The notes: generated by a model from the sequence alone, not told the origin. DNA of 32,917 bases from Flagellimonas yonaguniensis (GCF_029193885.1 NZ_JARFVB010000021.1:1-32917); one strand, 5' to 3'; positions 7,181-15,745 are shown, counted from the first letter of the stretch. Made by a program: numbers and translations.

Positions 7181-8127
7181 TATTTCAGCTTTAAAATGAG
7201 TTGATAATTGTCCATTACGGTCACCTTTACTTGGCGGTTGTCCCTTTGAAAAAGTGATTTGATGCCCCTGACCTGTGGCACACCACCGATATTGATATCA
7301 TCAATGGCATCCCCAACCACTTCCCTTCCGGCCTCCGCCCGAAAACTGTTCTCGATGTAGATGCCCTCGCTGCCATCCTGAAGGTCATATGCTCCGAGAT
7401 TTATGGGGTTGTGGTCGATATGTTCAATATTGATCATGGCCCTGTTGGGTTTAAAGCTCACGAATCCGTAAATGGCCGTATTCCTTGGAATCACGGTACC
7501 ATTGATCATGGCCTCTTCCAAGAGCCGCATCCGTAATCGGTTATGCTGGCGTACCGTTTGGGTGCCATCCACCCTGGCCAGGATCTGGGCATCCGTGGTT
7601 TCGTTCACCTCCATGAGCCTTTCCATGGGGTTTGAGGCAAAGAACAACTCGTGCTCCAATGCCAATTCCTTCACTTCAACAGATGGGTCTTTAGTATCCA
7701 TTTCTTTTGTGGTGGCGATGGAATCCGGTCTGGCGTTGCCCAATGCCTCTTTAGCTGTTTTGGATTTCCGGTATGTCCCTTCCGAGTAATCAATGCGCCC
7801 CTCGTTGTAGATACTGTCAATGATCCGTATCCTTTTCTTTTCCATCAGGTCCGGGTCGTATACACCCGTAGAATCCAAGAGACCCTCGTCATAAATGCTC
7901 GGGGCGTTGGTCTGCCGCTCTTCCTTGATGGCATCCAGGGCCTCCAGTTTGGTTTTGTACTGCTCCTGCTCCTCCCCCAGTTCCGGTACCGGAATCTGGT
8001 TGTTATCAATACTTGGCTCTTCGTCCCCGCCCAATGCCATCATCGCATAGCCCACAATGAACAGGACCACGCAAAGCATGACTGCCGCAAAGACAATCTT
8101 ATTTTTCTCTACTTTCATAATTTTCAA
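7180..8127 (-). CDS. traM: Conjugative transposon protein TraM
   Basis: A 315-residue inner-membrane-anchored protein of the mating apparatus, the VirB10-like component. One transmembrane helix lies near the N-terminus (about 11-31; IVFAAVMLCVVLFIVGYAM). A long charged, probably extended periplasmic linker follows (about 35-160), then the conserved C-terminal TraM domain (about 170-315) with RMRLLEEAMINGTVIPRNT and the closing VTVMDNYQLILKLK. The start overlaps the traK 3' end by 29 bases; using the second Met (MKVEKNK) would shorten the overlap to 20. Order K-M-N matches CTnDOT except that the small traL is absent. Confidence 0.88.
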   Translation of the reverse strand: MKIMKVEKNKIVFAAVMLCVVLFIVGYAMMALGGDEEPSIDNNQIPVPELGEEQEQYKTKLEALDAIKEERQTNAPSIYDEGLLDSTGVYDPDLMEKKRIRIIDSIYNEGRIDYSEGTYRKSKTAKEALGNARPDSIATTKEMDTKDPSVEVKELALEHELFFASNPMERLMEVNETTDAQILARVDGTQTVRQHNRLRMRLLEEAMINGTVIPRNTAIYGFVSFKPNRAMINIEHIDHNPINLGAYDLQDGSEGIYIENSFRAEAGREVVGDAIDDINIGGVPQVRGIKSLFQRDNRQVKVTVMDNYQLILKLK

Positions 8128-8725
8128 TTCTTTTTAAAGTGTTTTCAAAAAAGTTGGTGATCAACAGGCCATGGGTGTTGTTCGGAAAGTTCCGGTCCAC
8201 ATGGATCAGGTTCCCCGTGGTGGTCAGCTCATAGGTATCGGTGACCGACCCCCGGTTGATCTCAAATACGGTGACGGTCTCAAACCTATAGGGTTCCGAT
8301 TGCAGGTCCACCTTGGATGCTATGCTCAGTACTTTCTGTACCAAGGAATATTGCAGCAAACGGTTATAGACCCCTTCCGCTTTTTTCTGCCGGTAGAGGG
8401 CGTCCACCGAGCTGTTGCCCAGCCACAGTGCCTTTTCAAGGTTGTTCTCATAATTGCTGACATCGATTCCATAGAAATAGCGGTGGAACAGTTCCAGATG
8501 CGCCTTGGCCTCCACTTCGAGGTTTTCCAATTGGGAGACCATTTTTAATGGAATCACGCTCCCATCCCCGTTGACCACAAAGGCATTGTCCATACTTTCC
8601 CTGTGGAGCTTGATGACCATCAGTACCGAAACGATACAGGTCAGTACAGCCCCGATGACCGTAGCCAACACGATAAAGCGGTTGAGCTTTAGGACATCGT
8701 ATATGTTTTTATAGGGTGTTTTCAT
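8099..8725 (-). CDS. traK: Conjugative transposon protein TraK
   Basis: A 208-residue bitopic membrane protein, the VirB8-like assembly factor of the Bacteroidota transfer channel. A short cytoplasmic N-terminus is followed by one transmembrane helix (about 17-38; FIVLATVIGAVLTCIVSVLM) and a periplasmic domain with LHRESMDNAFVVNGDGSVIP, as is usual for TraK. Length matches the family (about 205). It lies 57 bases after traJ, with a small GTGCCTTAGGCAC hairpin in the gap, and overlaps traM. Confidence 0.9.
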   Translation of the reverse strand: MKTPYKNIYDVLKLNRFIVLATVIGAVLTCIVSVLMVIKLHRESMDNAFVVNGDGSVIPLKMVSQLENLEVEAKAHLELFHRYFYGIDVSNYENNLEKALWLGNSSVDALYRQKKAEGVYNRLLQYSLVQKVLSIASKVDLQSEPYRFETVTVFEINRGSVTDTYELTTTGNLIHVDRNFPNNTHGLLITNFFENTLKRIENYESREK

Positions 8726-8782
8726 TTCAGTAGTAGTTTTTAGTGCAGATAATATGCAATTATAAATGTGCCTTAGGCACCC

Positions 8783-9613
8783 TTAGGCACCAAAGAGTTT
8801 GAAGGTAACGGAGGTGGCCTTGCGGTACAGTTTGAACTTCAACAGCACGATGAATCCAATGGAAGCCAGTTCGATCAGGGGGGCAAAAAACTCACTGCCC
8901 CAGTCCGTCCCGAACAGGTTGTTCCAAAAATCCGTGTTGATCTCCGTGTACAGGGCATTGACGAAGACATTGACCAAAAAGAAGGCCGGTACGAGCATAT
9001 AGACCCCCGCATAAAGCTTAAAGAAGTTATAGGCCAGTCCCCTGAACTTTTCGAACACGGCCAAGCTGATCACTAGGGGAAAGAAGGCCCGCATAATGCC
9101 CAACAAGAAAAATCGTTCCGCCAAAAACAATGGGTAAATGAACAGGTCCATCAACCAAAGAAAAATCCCGATGATAAAGGCCAGCACCTTCAAACCGTAC
9201 AAGGGGGTCACCAAGGCCTCGTACAACAGTGCCAAAGCCTTTTTGGCGGCCTCCAGTGCGCCCACATCCCGTTCCAGATCCACATCCTGTAGCTGTAACG
9301 GGAGGAGCGCCGGGGCCGTATCCCGGTATTGGGACTCAATGGAGACCAAAATGGCATCAAAGACATCCAGCACCTGTGTGGAGAAAATCACCAAGATCAC
9401 AATGGCAAAATTCTTGGCCAGTTCCGTGGGGGTCAGCCCCCAGGTATGGCCATCCGTCGAAGCGATGCCCTCATTGTACTTCTTTAGGATGTTCACCAAA
9501 AAGAACAGGACGGCCAGTGCCTTCATGCCCGTAATGGTGTACTGGGCAAAATCACTGTCCATTATCGTCCGGTAGACCGCATCCACATATTCCAATCCTA
9601 TTCCCAAGAACAT
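8783..9613 (-). CDS. traJ: Conjugative transposon protein TraJ (VirB6/TrbL-like)
   Basis: A 276-residue polytopic inner-membrane protein. At least five hydrophobic segments are visible: about 28-45, 68-86, 138-156, 160-195 and 195-220, with a further one at 250-268. This fits the TraJ/TrbL/VirB6 channel component. It is slightly shorter than CTnDOT TraJ because the N-terminal extension is short. The stop codon sits in a small tandem duplication (GGTGCCTAA repeated), giving two in-frame-like stops close together. It begins 6 bases after the traI stop. Confidence 0.88.
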   Translation of the reverse strand: MFLGIGLEYVDAVYRTIMDSDFAQYTITGMKALAVLFFLVNILKKYNEGIASTDGHTWGLTPTELAKNFAIVILVIFSTQVLDVFDAILVSIESQYRDTAPALLPLQLQDVDLERDVGALEAAKKALALLYEALVTPLYGLKVLAFIIGIFLWLMDLFIYPLFLAERFFLLGIMRAFFPLVISLAVFEKFRGLAYNFFKLYAGVYMLVPAFFLVNVFVNALYTEINTDFWNNLFGTDWGSEFFAPLIELASIGFIVLLKFKLYRKATSVTFKLFGA

Positions 9614-9619
9614 AACTGC

Positions 9620-10225
9620 TTAATAATTAGTTTCACGGTTGTTGATCCTGTCCTGCATCTTCCGAAAGGAGATGATCTCCCTATAGCGTCTGGTCTTGAC
9701 CTCCAGTTCTGCCACCATTTCCTGGGACTGGACTTTCTTTTCCATCAAAATGGCCGTGCGTTCCGCATCGGTCATTTTCAAAAAATCACTGGACAGGATC
9801 TGGTTCACAAAATCCAGGTCGTCAATGGCCGTGTTCATAATCTGTTCAAATGAGCGGGATACCTGCTCTACTTCCCCAGCTTTGATATAAGGGGAATTCA
9901 AAATATCCCTTACATCTTGCTGTACGGTCCTGAACAAAATCTCATTGTTCTTGGTCAGCTCCTGTAGGGCTTTCAATTGTTTGATGGTATTGCTGACCTT
10001 GACGACATTATCCTTTTGCTCTTTTAGAAATTGCACCGTCTTCAATAGCTCTGAGGTCTGTTTGGCCGACTCCACCAGCGACTTGGTCATGCTGATGAAG
10101 TTCGTATTGTCATACACCGGCATCCCCTGGCAGGCAGCGCCTGCCGGCAGTAATAAGGTGAAGGTTAAGGCAAATCCCAGTGTAAGGATCTTTTTCCCAA
10201 AAGTGGGCTTTCTAATTGTTTTCAT
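9620..10225 (-). CDS. traI: Conjugative transposon protein TraI (DUF4141)
   Basis: A 201-residue exported protein with a signal peptide (ILTLGFALTFTLLLPAGAAC) and a largely helical, coiled-coil mature part (about 45-195), e.g. KEQKDNVVKVSNTIKQLKAL. This is the DUF4141 family, called TraI in CTnDOT and not related to the TraI relaxase of F plasmids. It is VirB5-like in position and shape and probably forms part of the periplasmic or pilus-tip assembly. The LLPAGAAC stretch may be a lipobox, but the match is loose. It overlaps the traG stop by 4 bases. Confidence 0.82.
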   Translation of the reverse strand: MKTIRKPTFGKKILTLGFALTFTLLLPAGAACQGMPVYDNTNFISMTKSLVESAKQTSELLKTVQFLKEQKDNVVKVSNTIKQLKALQELTKNNEILFRTVQQDVRDILNSPYIKAGEVEQVSRSFEQIMNTAIDDLDFVNQILSSDFLKMTDAERTAILMEKKVQSQEMVAELEVKTRRYREIISFRKMQDRINNRETNY

Positions 10226-12633
10226 GTCGCTTTGTCTTTATGGTTAATGAATGTTTTGATGGCTTGTTCCATATCGTTTGTTTTTTCAAAAAGTTCAATG
10301 AGTTGTGTACTCTCAGTCCCATCGGTCAGATAGGCAGCATAGACCTCGGGGGGCACTTCCAAGCGGAAGATGTTGCTCTCCTTTCCTATCTTGATGAATA
10401 TTTCGGTGTACTTCCTATCCCCGGTCAGGTTATTGCGGATGGACCGCAGCTGCTCCAGGTCATGGGACGATAGGTTCAATCTGGTTTTCAGTTCGTCATA
10501 GCCCTTTTCGTTACGGAGGCTGTAAATTATCTGTGTGTTCTCCAAAATGCTCGCGGAGGTGGAATTGTTGGGCAATTGGTTGATGGACTGTAGGATGATG
10601 CCAATGGCGCCGTTCTGCTTCCGAATGGCCTGATAGTAGAATTCCACACTTTCCAATACATTGGGAAACTTCAGCTGCTTGGCAAACTCATCGAACAGGA
10701 TGATGCCCCGCTCCGAACGGTTCCGCCAAATGGTCCGTTGGATGGCCGACTTGATGAGCTTGAGCATCACGGAGAGGATTTCCTTGTTGTCCCGTACCTC
10801 GTCCAGTTCAAAGACGATCAACCGCTTGTCCTCGATGGTATAGGTCTGGTCGGCCCCCGCATTGAACAGGAAGCTGTAAGGACCTTCTTCCACATATTCC
10901 GAGAGGATATGCAGAAAGTCATAGCTACTGAAATGGGCTTCCTTAATCTGTAGTTCTTGGATAAGGGTATCTTTTCGATGGTCCACAAACCGGTAGAGGG
11001 AAGCCAAGGAATGATTCTGTCTGACTTTCTTGTAATAGAGCAGCAAGACTTTTTTGATGGCTACTTCTTGGGATTTGGAAGCATTGTCCGCTGCAAGGAG
11101 TTCCAAGAGAAATACAGCGAGGTCTTCCAAACGCTCTGGGGTCAAATCGGATTCCTCCGAGATATAAAAAGGATTGATGCCGAGATTTTTTCCTTGCTCG
11201 TAGCGCAGGATAATATGTTGGTCGGGATAGAGCTTCGCAAATTTGGCATAGGAGCCGCCCAAATCGATTAGGACCAGCCGGACCCCCTGCTCAAAATATT
11301 GTCGCAGAATGTTGTTGGCCAAAAAGGACTTGCCCTCACCCGTTGGGGCGAAAATGGCAAAGTTCCGTGCCTTGATGCGTTTTTTCCGTTCGTCCCAGAC
11401 ATCCTTCAAGACAGGGATGTTGTGCTGGCGGTCATTGAATAGAATCCCCGTATCATCAGATCTGTAATTTGTGTTGTTGATGTACAGGCACAGGGCATGT
11501 TTGAGATCCGTGACATAGAGATCTTCGTTGGAGAAGTTGGTGGCATGGCAGGGATTCGAGTTCAAAAAGTAGTGCTTGCGTTCCTCGCCATTGGGATGAT
11601 AGGGCACCATGTCCAATTCCTTGAACTCGGCCTTGATCTTGGAGCCAATCCGTTTTACCTGTTCGGTTTCCGGATGCCAAAAAATGATATTGAGATGGCC
11701 ACGGATGATACGGGAGGAGTCATCGGTATTGATTTGGTCCAGGATATTTTGGACCTTTTTGAGGACGACCTTGTTCTGGGAACCGAAGTTGGAACTTTTG
11801 CCCAGTTCCTCCACTTTTTTGTCCAGGAGTTTACGCCACTTGTGTTTGTCATCCAGATAGAGAATGTGGTTGATGATGTGGTTCTCGTTAAGGTCCAACC
11901 CCAATCCATCGATAAACCCTTGATGAAAGCTAAAGTCATCCGAGGTGAATCTTTCATTGATCTTACTGCTCTGTACCGTTCCTCCAAAACACCCTTCATT
12001 GTTGACCGCTATCACATCAAAAAAATGGTCACCAATCTCGATCTGTTTTTTATTCAACAAAATATCCGTATCGAAATCCGAATTGAAACCATTGTAATAA
12101 TCGTTCGTATGGATGAGAATGTCAGTGGGTAGCATGGGCATTAATGACACTCTTTGGCCATTGTTGATGAAGGAAACCGCATCGTTCACCGCTGTGATGA
12201 ATTCCGCTACCTGGACGTCCAATTTTCGATAATAGCCTTTTTCCGTTTTCCGGAAGGGATTCACATACTTGGCCGCATTCAGCGTTTTGTCCAGAGGCAG
12301 CACAAAGAACAGATGGCTTTGATGGCTCAGGTATTCCCTGCCCTTAAAATAATCATGGGTGGCCTTTTCCAAAAAAGTACGATCGGGTAATTGCCCCGCA
12401 TTATAGCCCACTTTTTGGTATATCTCTTGTTTAAGGATTACCGTTCCCGAGGGCAGGGATTTGAAAGCCTGGAACCACATACTGTGCAGTTCCTCAAAAT
12501 CGGGCTCGGAAAGGGAATACACCTCGGGCAGTGCCACCTCATAGCACAAAACTACATTGCCGTTGTTGGCAAACACGGTATGCCCTTGGATATCCAGAAT
12601 GGGATGATGTGAATTTAGGTTGATTTTATCCAT
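10222..12633 (-). CDS. traG: TraG-family conjugation ATPase (VirB4-like)
   Basis: An 803-residue cytoplasmic ATPase that powers pilus assembly and substrate transfer. The N-terminal TraG_N-like region (about 1-380) is followed by the P-loop domain. Walker A is APTGEGKSF (429-437) and Walker B IILFDEFA (644-651), with the conserved arm FYYQAIRKQNGAIGIILQS after it. Length is typical (about 800-830). It overlaps traF by 8 bases and traI by 4. Despite its name it is the VirB4 homologue of CTnDOT-type elements, not the VirD4-type coupling protein. No coupling protein is present in the window. Confidence 0.95.
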   Translation of the reverse strand: MDKINLNSHHPILDIQGHTVFANNGNVVLCYEVALPEVYSLSEPDFEELHSMWFQAFKSLPSGTVILKQEIYQKVGYNAGQLPDRTFLEKATHDYFKGREYLSHQSHLFFVLPLDKTLNAAKYVNPFRKTEKGYYRKLDVQVAEFITAVNDAVSFINNGQRVSLMPMLPTDILIHTNDYYNGFNSDFDTDILLNKKQIEIGDHFFDVIAVNNEGCFGGTVQSSKINERFTSDDFSFHQGFIDGLGLDLNENHIINHILYLDDKHKWRKLLDKKVEELGKSSNFGSQNKVVLKKVQNILDQINTDDSSRIIRGHLNIIFWHPETEQVKRIGSKIKAEFKELDMVPYHPNGEERKHYFLNSNPCHATNFSNEDLYVTDLKHALCLYINNTNYRSDDTGILFNDRQHNIPVLKDVWDERKKRIKARNFAIFAPTGEGKSFLANNILRQYFEQGVRLVLIDLGGSYAKFAKLYPDQHIILRYEQGKNLGINPFYISEESDLTPERLEDLAVFLLELLAADNASKSQEVAIKKVLLLYYKKVRQNHSLASLYRFVDHRKDTLIQELQIKEAHFSSYDFLHILSEYVEEGPYSFLFNAGADQTYTIEDKRLIVFELDEVRDNKEILSVMLKLIKSAIQRTIWRNRSERGIILFDEFAKQLKFPNVLESVEFYYQAIRKQNGAIGIILQSINQLPNNSTSASILENTQIIYSLRNEKGYDELKTRLNLSSHDLEQLRSIRNNLTGDRKYTEIFIKIGKESNIFRLEVPPEVYAAYLTDGTESTQLIELFEKTNDMEQAIKTFINHKDKAT

Positions 12634-12922
12634 AGGAAAGCGGACTTAGTTTTTTATTGCTGATGGTTTGGGGGAAGACCTTTTGGATAGCAAATACATT
12701 TGGGTTTTTGGCCCACTGCGCCAATGCCCCGAACAACAGGGCATTGAACAACAGCAGGGCTACGATGACACCAAGACTGAAGGAAAAGATGATGATCAGC
12801 AGGGAACCGATGACCGATACCATCATCAGGGCAAATAGGGAAAGGGGCAGCCCCATGATCATGGCCCGTTTGCGGATATTTCGATAGACCTCGTACTTCT
12901 TCATCCTATACCACGATTCCAA
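12626..12922 (-). CDS. traF: Conjugative transposon protein TraF (DUF4133)
   Basis: A 98-residue inner-membrane protein, VirB3-like. A basic N-terminus (YRNIRKRAMIMGLPLSLFAL) leads into two adjacent transmembrane helices (about 20-70), which is the usual DUF4133 architecture. It overlaps traE by 17 bases and traG by 8, showing tight coupling. The first Met gives a short extra leader (MESWYRM); the second Met (MKKYEVYRN, 12904) resembles the family start better. Confidence 0.88.
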   Translation of the reverse strand: MESWYRMKKYEVYRNIRKRAMIMGLPLSLFALMMVSVIGSLLIIIFSFSLGVIVALLLFNALLFGALAQWAKNPNVFAIQKVFPQTISNKKLSPLSYG

Positions 12923-13193
12923 TGAGATAGGTAAAGATGCCCACCACGGCCCCCGCGATCAGTACAAAGACCAGTACCCGGGTAATCCCTTTTTTCAAAT
13001 CGGAGTTCTCTCCAAAGAAATGACCGGCATTGAACAAAAAGCCCACCAAGAAAATAACGCCCAAAATGATGGGGAAGATGGCCCGTATGGTATCGGAAAT
13101 ATCATTGACCGAATCCTCAATGCCCCCGATCTGGGCGAAAAGGCCATAGGGGATAAAAAATGTTGACAGGGTGAAATACAGTGCTTTTTTCAT
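12906..13193 (-). CDS. traE: Conjugative transposon protein TraE (DUF4134, VirB2-like)
   Basis: A 95-residue protein with a signal peptide (MKKALYFTLSTFFIPYGLFA) and two hydrophobic helices (about 37-58 and 68-93) separated by the short loop GHFFGENSDLKKGI. This is the DUF4134 family, the probable pilin-like VirB2 counterpart. It is the first gene of the leftward tra operon. The 165 bases between it and the rightward amidase gene form a divergent promoter region, AT-rich and with no clear operator. Confidence 0.88.
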   Translation of the reverse strand: MKKALYFTLSTFFIPYGLFAQIGGIEDSVNDISDTIRAIFPIILGVIFLVGFLFNAGHFFGENSDLKKGITRVLVFVLIAGAVVGIFTYLIGIVV

Positions 13194-13358
13194 ATCAAAA
13201 AGTGTTAAAAATTCGCTTGGTTTTGATATTTGAAAATTACCGTATATTTATACACAAATAACTGTATATCAGATATTTGTGAATAACATATTCATTGATA
13301 TGATTTAGTTTTTATTGCTGCGAATTGACATCAAAATCTATGTAAAAAGCGGAATGCC

Positions 13359-14057
13359 ATGTTGATAACCTTAAAACCTTGGACATGCAAAACCCTCAAA
13401 AAGGTCAAACTTCGACTTCGCTCAGTTCAAGTTTTTGTCCTTTTGATGGTCAAAATTTGTGTCATTTTTGGTCAGGGAGTGCCCGATAAAAAAATCTTGG
13501 TCATTGACCCCGGACATGGTGGGGTGGATTCCGGCGCCATTGGGGTATACGGAGTTAGGGAAAAGGATGTGGACTTAAGCGTGGCCAGGGAAGTCCTTCG
13601 ATGGAACCATACCCTTTTGGATGGTAAATATGATATCTATCTCACACGGTACACCGATACCTTAGTATCCCTTGGCAATCGATCCGGATTGGCAAAAGCC
13701 CTTCATGCCGATGTGTTTGTGTCGCTGCATTGCAACCATGCAGAAAATTCGGAAGCAAAAGGTATGGAGGTATATGTCCACAATTCACAGAACCGTTGGA
13801 AGGAATCCCTTGAACTTGGCTTATCGATTTTGGTTGAAGCTGTGGACAACCTTGGAATCCATGACCGAGGCGTCAAAACTGCCAATTTTCAGGTCTTACG
13901 AGAGAATATCCATTGTGATTCGGTTTCGGTCTTGGTCGAATTGGCCTTCCTGTCCCAGCAGGATGAAGCAGGTTATCTATCAAAGGGAAGGAACATCAGG
14001 GCCATCGCCCTTGCCATACTATTGGGCATTGACAAGTTTAAAAATCTGGAACCATGA
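13359..14057 (+). CDS. N-acetylmuramoyl-L-alanine amidase (Amidase_3), ICE-borne
   Basis: A 232-residue zinc amidase that cleaves the peptide stem from peptidoglycan. Zinc ligands are H53 in IDPGHGGVDSGA, E68 in YGVREKD and H124 in SLHCNH; E194 (SVLVELAFLS) is the catalytic Glu. All are present. The hydrophobic N-terminus (about 22-39) is a signal sequence or anchor. The start is uncertain because codons near residues 14-22 come from a CTTCGACTTCGCTCAG repeat (13410-13425), a type of dispersed repeat I associate with flavobacterial genomes. Divergent from traE and convergent with the ATPase gene. Local wall opening for assembly of the transfer channel is the likely role. Confidence 0.9.
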   Translation: MLITLKPWTCKTLKKVKLRLRSVQVFVLLMVKICVIFGQGVPDKKILVIDPGHGGVDSGAIGVYGVREKDVDLSVAREVLRWNHTLLDGKYDIYLTRYTDTLVSLGNRSGLAKALHADVFVSLHCNHAENSEAKGMEVYVHNSQNRWKESLELGLSILVEAVDNLGIHDRGVKTANFQVLRENIHCDSVSVLVELAFLSQQDEAGYLSKGRNIRAIALAILLGIDKFKNLEP

Positions 14058-14125
14058 AAGCATTTTTAATGGAGATCATCAAGGTCATCGGAAAACTATT
14101 GGGAATGGTGCTCAAACGGCAATGA
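14054..14125 (+). CDS. 23-residue amphipathic peptide, translationally coupled to the amidase
   Basis: This short frame starts with an ATG that overlaps the amidase stop codon as ATGA and ends with TGA at 14123-14125. The peptide begins MKAFLMEIIKVIGKLL and ends with a basic tail LKRQ. It is one hydrophobic, amphipathic helix with lysines on one side, shaped like a small membrane peptide. The stop is two bases before the 3' end of the convergent ATPase gene, so the frame exactly fills the gap. I do not recognise a family. Without homologues the coupling is the only support. Confidence 0.45.
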   Translation: MKAFLMEIIKVIGKLLGMVLKRQ

Positions 14126-14127
14126 CG

Positions 14128-14790
14128 TTATTTGCGTTTGTCCTTGCTGTCCCTTTCAAAGGCCACCAGATTGAACATCTGCCGCATGCGGCTCCTTACC
14201 CGCTTGCCATAACGTTCCTCCAGTTCCCGGGCATTGAGGTTGGTGGTACAATGGGTTCGTATATTATGGTTGACAAAAAGCTCGTAGCGTGATAACAGGA
14301 TCTCCCCCATCACATTGCAATCCTTCCCATAATGCCTTCCCGTGGGTTCCACGCCAAGGTCATCAAAACAAAAGTACTGCCCGTTGCCGTAATCCTCAAT
14401 GACCTTGAAGCCAATGTGGTTGAACCCGAACACGATATTTCGGCTGGGAATGACAGAATACGGTTTTTGGTAGGGCACCAGGAATTTCAATAGCCGCATC
14501 AGACTGGTCTTGCCACAACCCACGGGCCCGGACAGCAACAGTCCCTTGTTGGGGTCGATGCCGTCCTTTTTGCAGCTGTCATAGTCCTTGATGATATAGT
14601 TGCAGAGTTTCAGCAATATCCCACGGTCTTCCTTGTAGATCCTGAACCGTTCCCCGAACATCAGCTTGCCCTTGGCCTCCAGATAGATGAGCATCTTGTC
14701 AAAATCATATAGGATGTTGTTGCCGCTCAGCTCCCCCAAGCGGTAGGTCAGGTTGCCCTCCGTGATGATATGTGGATGGTCCAGTTTCAT
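14128..14790 (-). CDS. DnaC/IstB-like AAA+ ATPase
   Basis: A 220-residue AAA+ protein. Walker A is GPVGCGKTS (88-96), Walker B CFDDLG (141-146), sensor region CTTNLN near 180, and an arginine-rich motif GKRVRSRMRQMF near the end resembles the arginine finger of helicase loaders. Members in Bacteroidota elements sit beside a DnaD-like protein, as here, with a 4-base ATGA overlap. The likely role is loading of the host helicase for element replication, parallel to phage replisome loaders. It is not an IS21 istB here, because no istA is adjacent. Role inferred, family fairly secure. Confidence 0.8.
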   Translation of the reverse strand: MKLDHPHIITEGNLTYRLGELSGNNILYDFDKMLIYLEAKGKLMFGERFRIYKEDRGILLKLCNYIIKDYDSCKKDGIDPNKGLLLSGPVGCGKTSLMRLLKFLVPYQKPYSVIPSRNIVFGFNHIGFKVIEDYGNGQYFCFDDLGVEPTGRHYGKDCNVMGEILLSRYELFVNHNIRTHCTTNLNARELEERYGKRVRSRMRQMFNLVAFERDSKDKRK

Positions 14791-15326
14791 AGTGGTTCCC
14801 CGTAATCCTTGTCCGAGGTGGTTTTTAGGTTGTCCCGATTTTGGCCAAGCCCGTTAGGTTTGTTGTCGTTTTCAAAATCCAACGGAATCAAATTTTTTAA
14901 ATTTTCCGGTTTGTTATTGTTTTTATGGTTTGTTCTAGTTTGTATATGTTTTATTATAGGTACCAGTGCTTGTCCACTGCTTGTCCCGATTTTGGTACGG
15001 CTTCGGCACACAGCTTGTCCATCACTTGTCCCAAAATCGAACATCTTGATACGGCTCCCCTTAAAAGGGTTATGGGAAGGGATATATAGCAAATAGTTCC
15101 AATGGCTCAACTGCTTGATACATTTATGGTAAGTGGACTTGGAACCTATTTTTGAAAAGTCCATGACCTCTTCCCTGTTGATATGGAATTCCTCCCTAAA
15201 AAAATTATGGTTCCAAAGCTGAAAAAGGGCTACGTACAGACTGATATGGGTCGGGTTCAAACGGTTGTCCTTGGCAAATTGGTCAAAGACACCGTTCAGG
15301 TGTTTGATATAGTTGATGTCCTCCAA
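14787..15326 (-). CDS. DnaD/replisome-organiser-like winged-helix protein
   Basis: A 179-residue protein. The N-terminal part (about 5-95) looks like a winged helix used by plasmid or phage replication proteins: HISLYVALFQLWNHNFF, INREEVMDFSKIGSKSTYHK and CIKQLSHWNYLLYIPSHNPF. The rest is low-complexity, polar and asparagine/lysine-rich, probably a disordered tether. It overlaps the helicase-loader-like gene by four bases. This pairing suggests an initiator plus loader for autonomous replication of the excised element. No catalytic motif is visible. Family assignment is by pattern and context only. Confidence 0.6.
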   Translation of the reverse strand: MEDINYIKHLNGVFDQFAKDNRLNPTHISLYVALFQLWNHNFFREEFHINREEVMDFSKIGSKSTYHKCIKQLSHWNYLLYIPSHNPFKGSRIKMFDFGTSDGQAVCRSRTKIGTSSGQALVPIIKHIQTRTNHKNNNKPENLKNLIPLDFENDNKPNGLGQNRDNLKTTSDKDYGEPL

Positions 15327-15330
15327 ACCC

Positions 15331-15639
15331 CTAGAAGTTCTTGTTGACCTTGTTCCGCTCCAACACTTCCATGATCTCCCGCTGATCGTAATAGAGCACC
15401 CCTCCTATTTTGGTATAGGGCAATGTGCCATTGATACGCAAATTCTGTAAGGTTCCCGGGGAAATGCCCAATAGTTCCCGCACTTCATTGGATTTTAGCC
15501 ATTTTTTGGGCGTTGGGCCGTTGTGGTTTTGCAATAGTTCCTTGATGTCTTCCAAAAGTTCCACTTTGAACTCCATCAGGTCTTCCGAGGTAATAATGGT
15601 CGCTCCCATAGTTTCTGAGTTTTTAAAAAGAAGGACCAT
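15331..15639 (-). CDS. HTH_17 excisionase-like DNA-binding protein
   Basis: A 102-residue protein with a MerR/excisionase-type helix-turn-helix: KKWLKSNEVRELLGISPGTL, then the wing NGTLPYTKIGGVLYYDQRE. A coiled N-terminal segment (EFKVELLEDIKELLQ) precedes it. Such proteins include Xis2c/Xis2d of CTnDOT, whose operon is activated or repressed through RteC. The gene stands 255 bases downstream of rteC in the same orientation and a perfect 26-bp palindrome lies 81 bases upstream of the start. It ends four bases before the replication-like pair, so it may regulate or belong to that operon. Start uncertain: MGATII (15609) is a good alternative. Confidence 0.75.
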   Translation of the reverse strand: MVLLFKNSETMGATIITSEDLMEFKVELLEDIKELLQNHNGPTPKKWLKSNEVRELLGISPGTLQNLRINGTLPYTKIGGVLYYDQREIMEVLERNKVNKNF

Positions 15640-15719
15640 CGCATTACTGTCATTTCATTTGATGGCCCTTCCATCGATTTGACTTTCATCACAAAACTGA
15701 TAAAGGTTTTTGGAAAAAA

Positions 15720-15745
15720 TTCCCAAGTTGGTACCAACTTGGGAA
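15720..15745. promoter_or_regulatory. Perfect 26-bp palindrome, copy 1
   Basis: The arms read TTCCCAAGTTGGT and its exact complement ACCAACTTGGGAA with no spacer. An identical copy lies 138 bp away (15858-15883). This copy is flanked by T/A runs on both sides, so a bidirectional terminator is possible. As a symmetric DNA site it could be the operator for RteC or the HTH_17 protein, or part of an origin. It lies 81 bases upstream of the HTH_17 start. Confidence 0.75.

Noticed and set aside
11497..12132. 211-codon open frame on the plus strand
   Set aside because: Antisense to traG, whose ATPase motifs and length are secure. No recognisable protein.
14128..14790. IstB of an IS21 element
   Set aside because: IS21-like ends are present in the window, and the protein has an IstB/DnaC fold, but there is no istA or terminal repeat near it and it is coupled to a DnaD-like gene, so a helicase-loader role is more likely.
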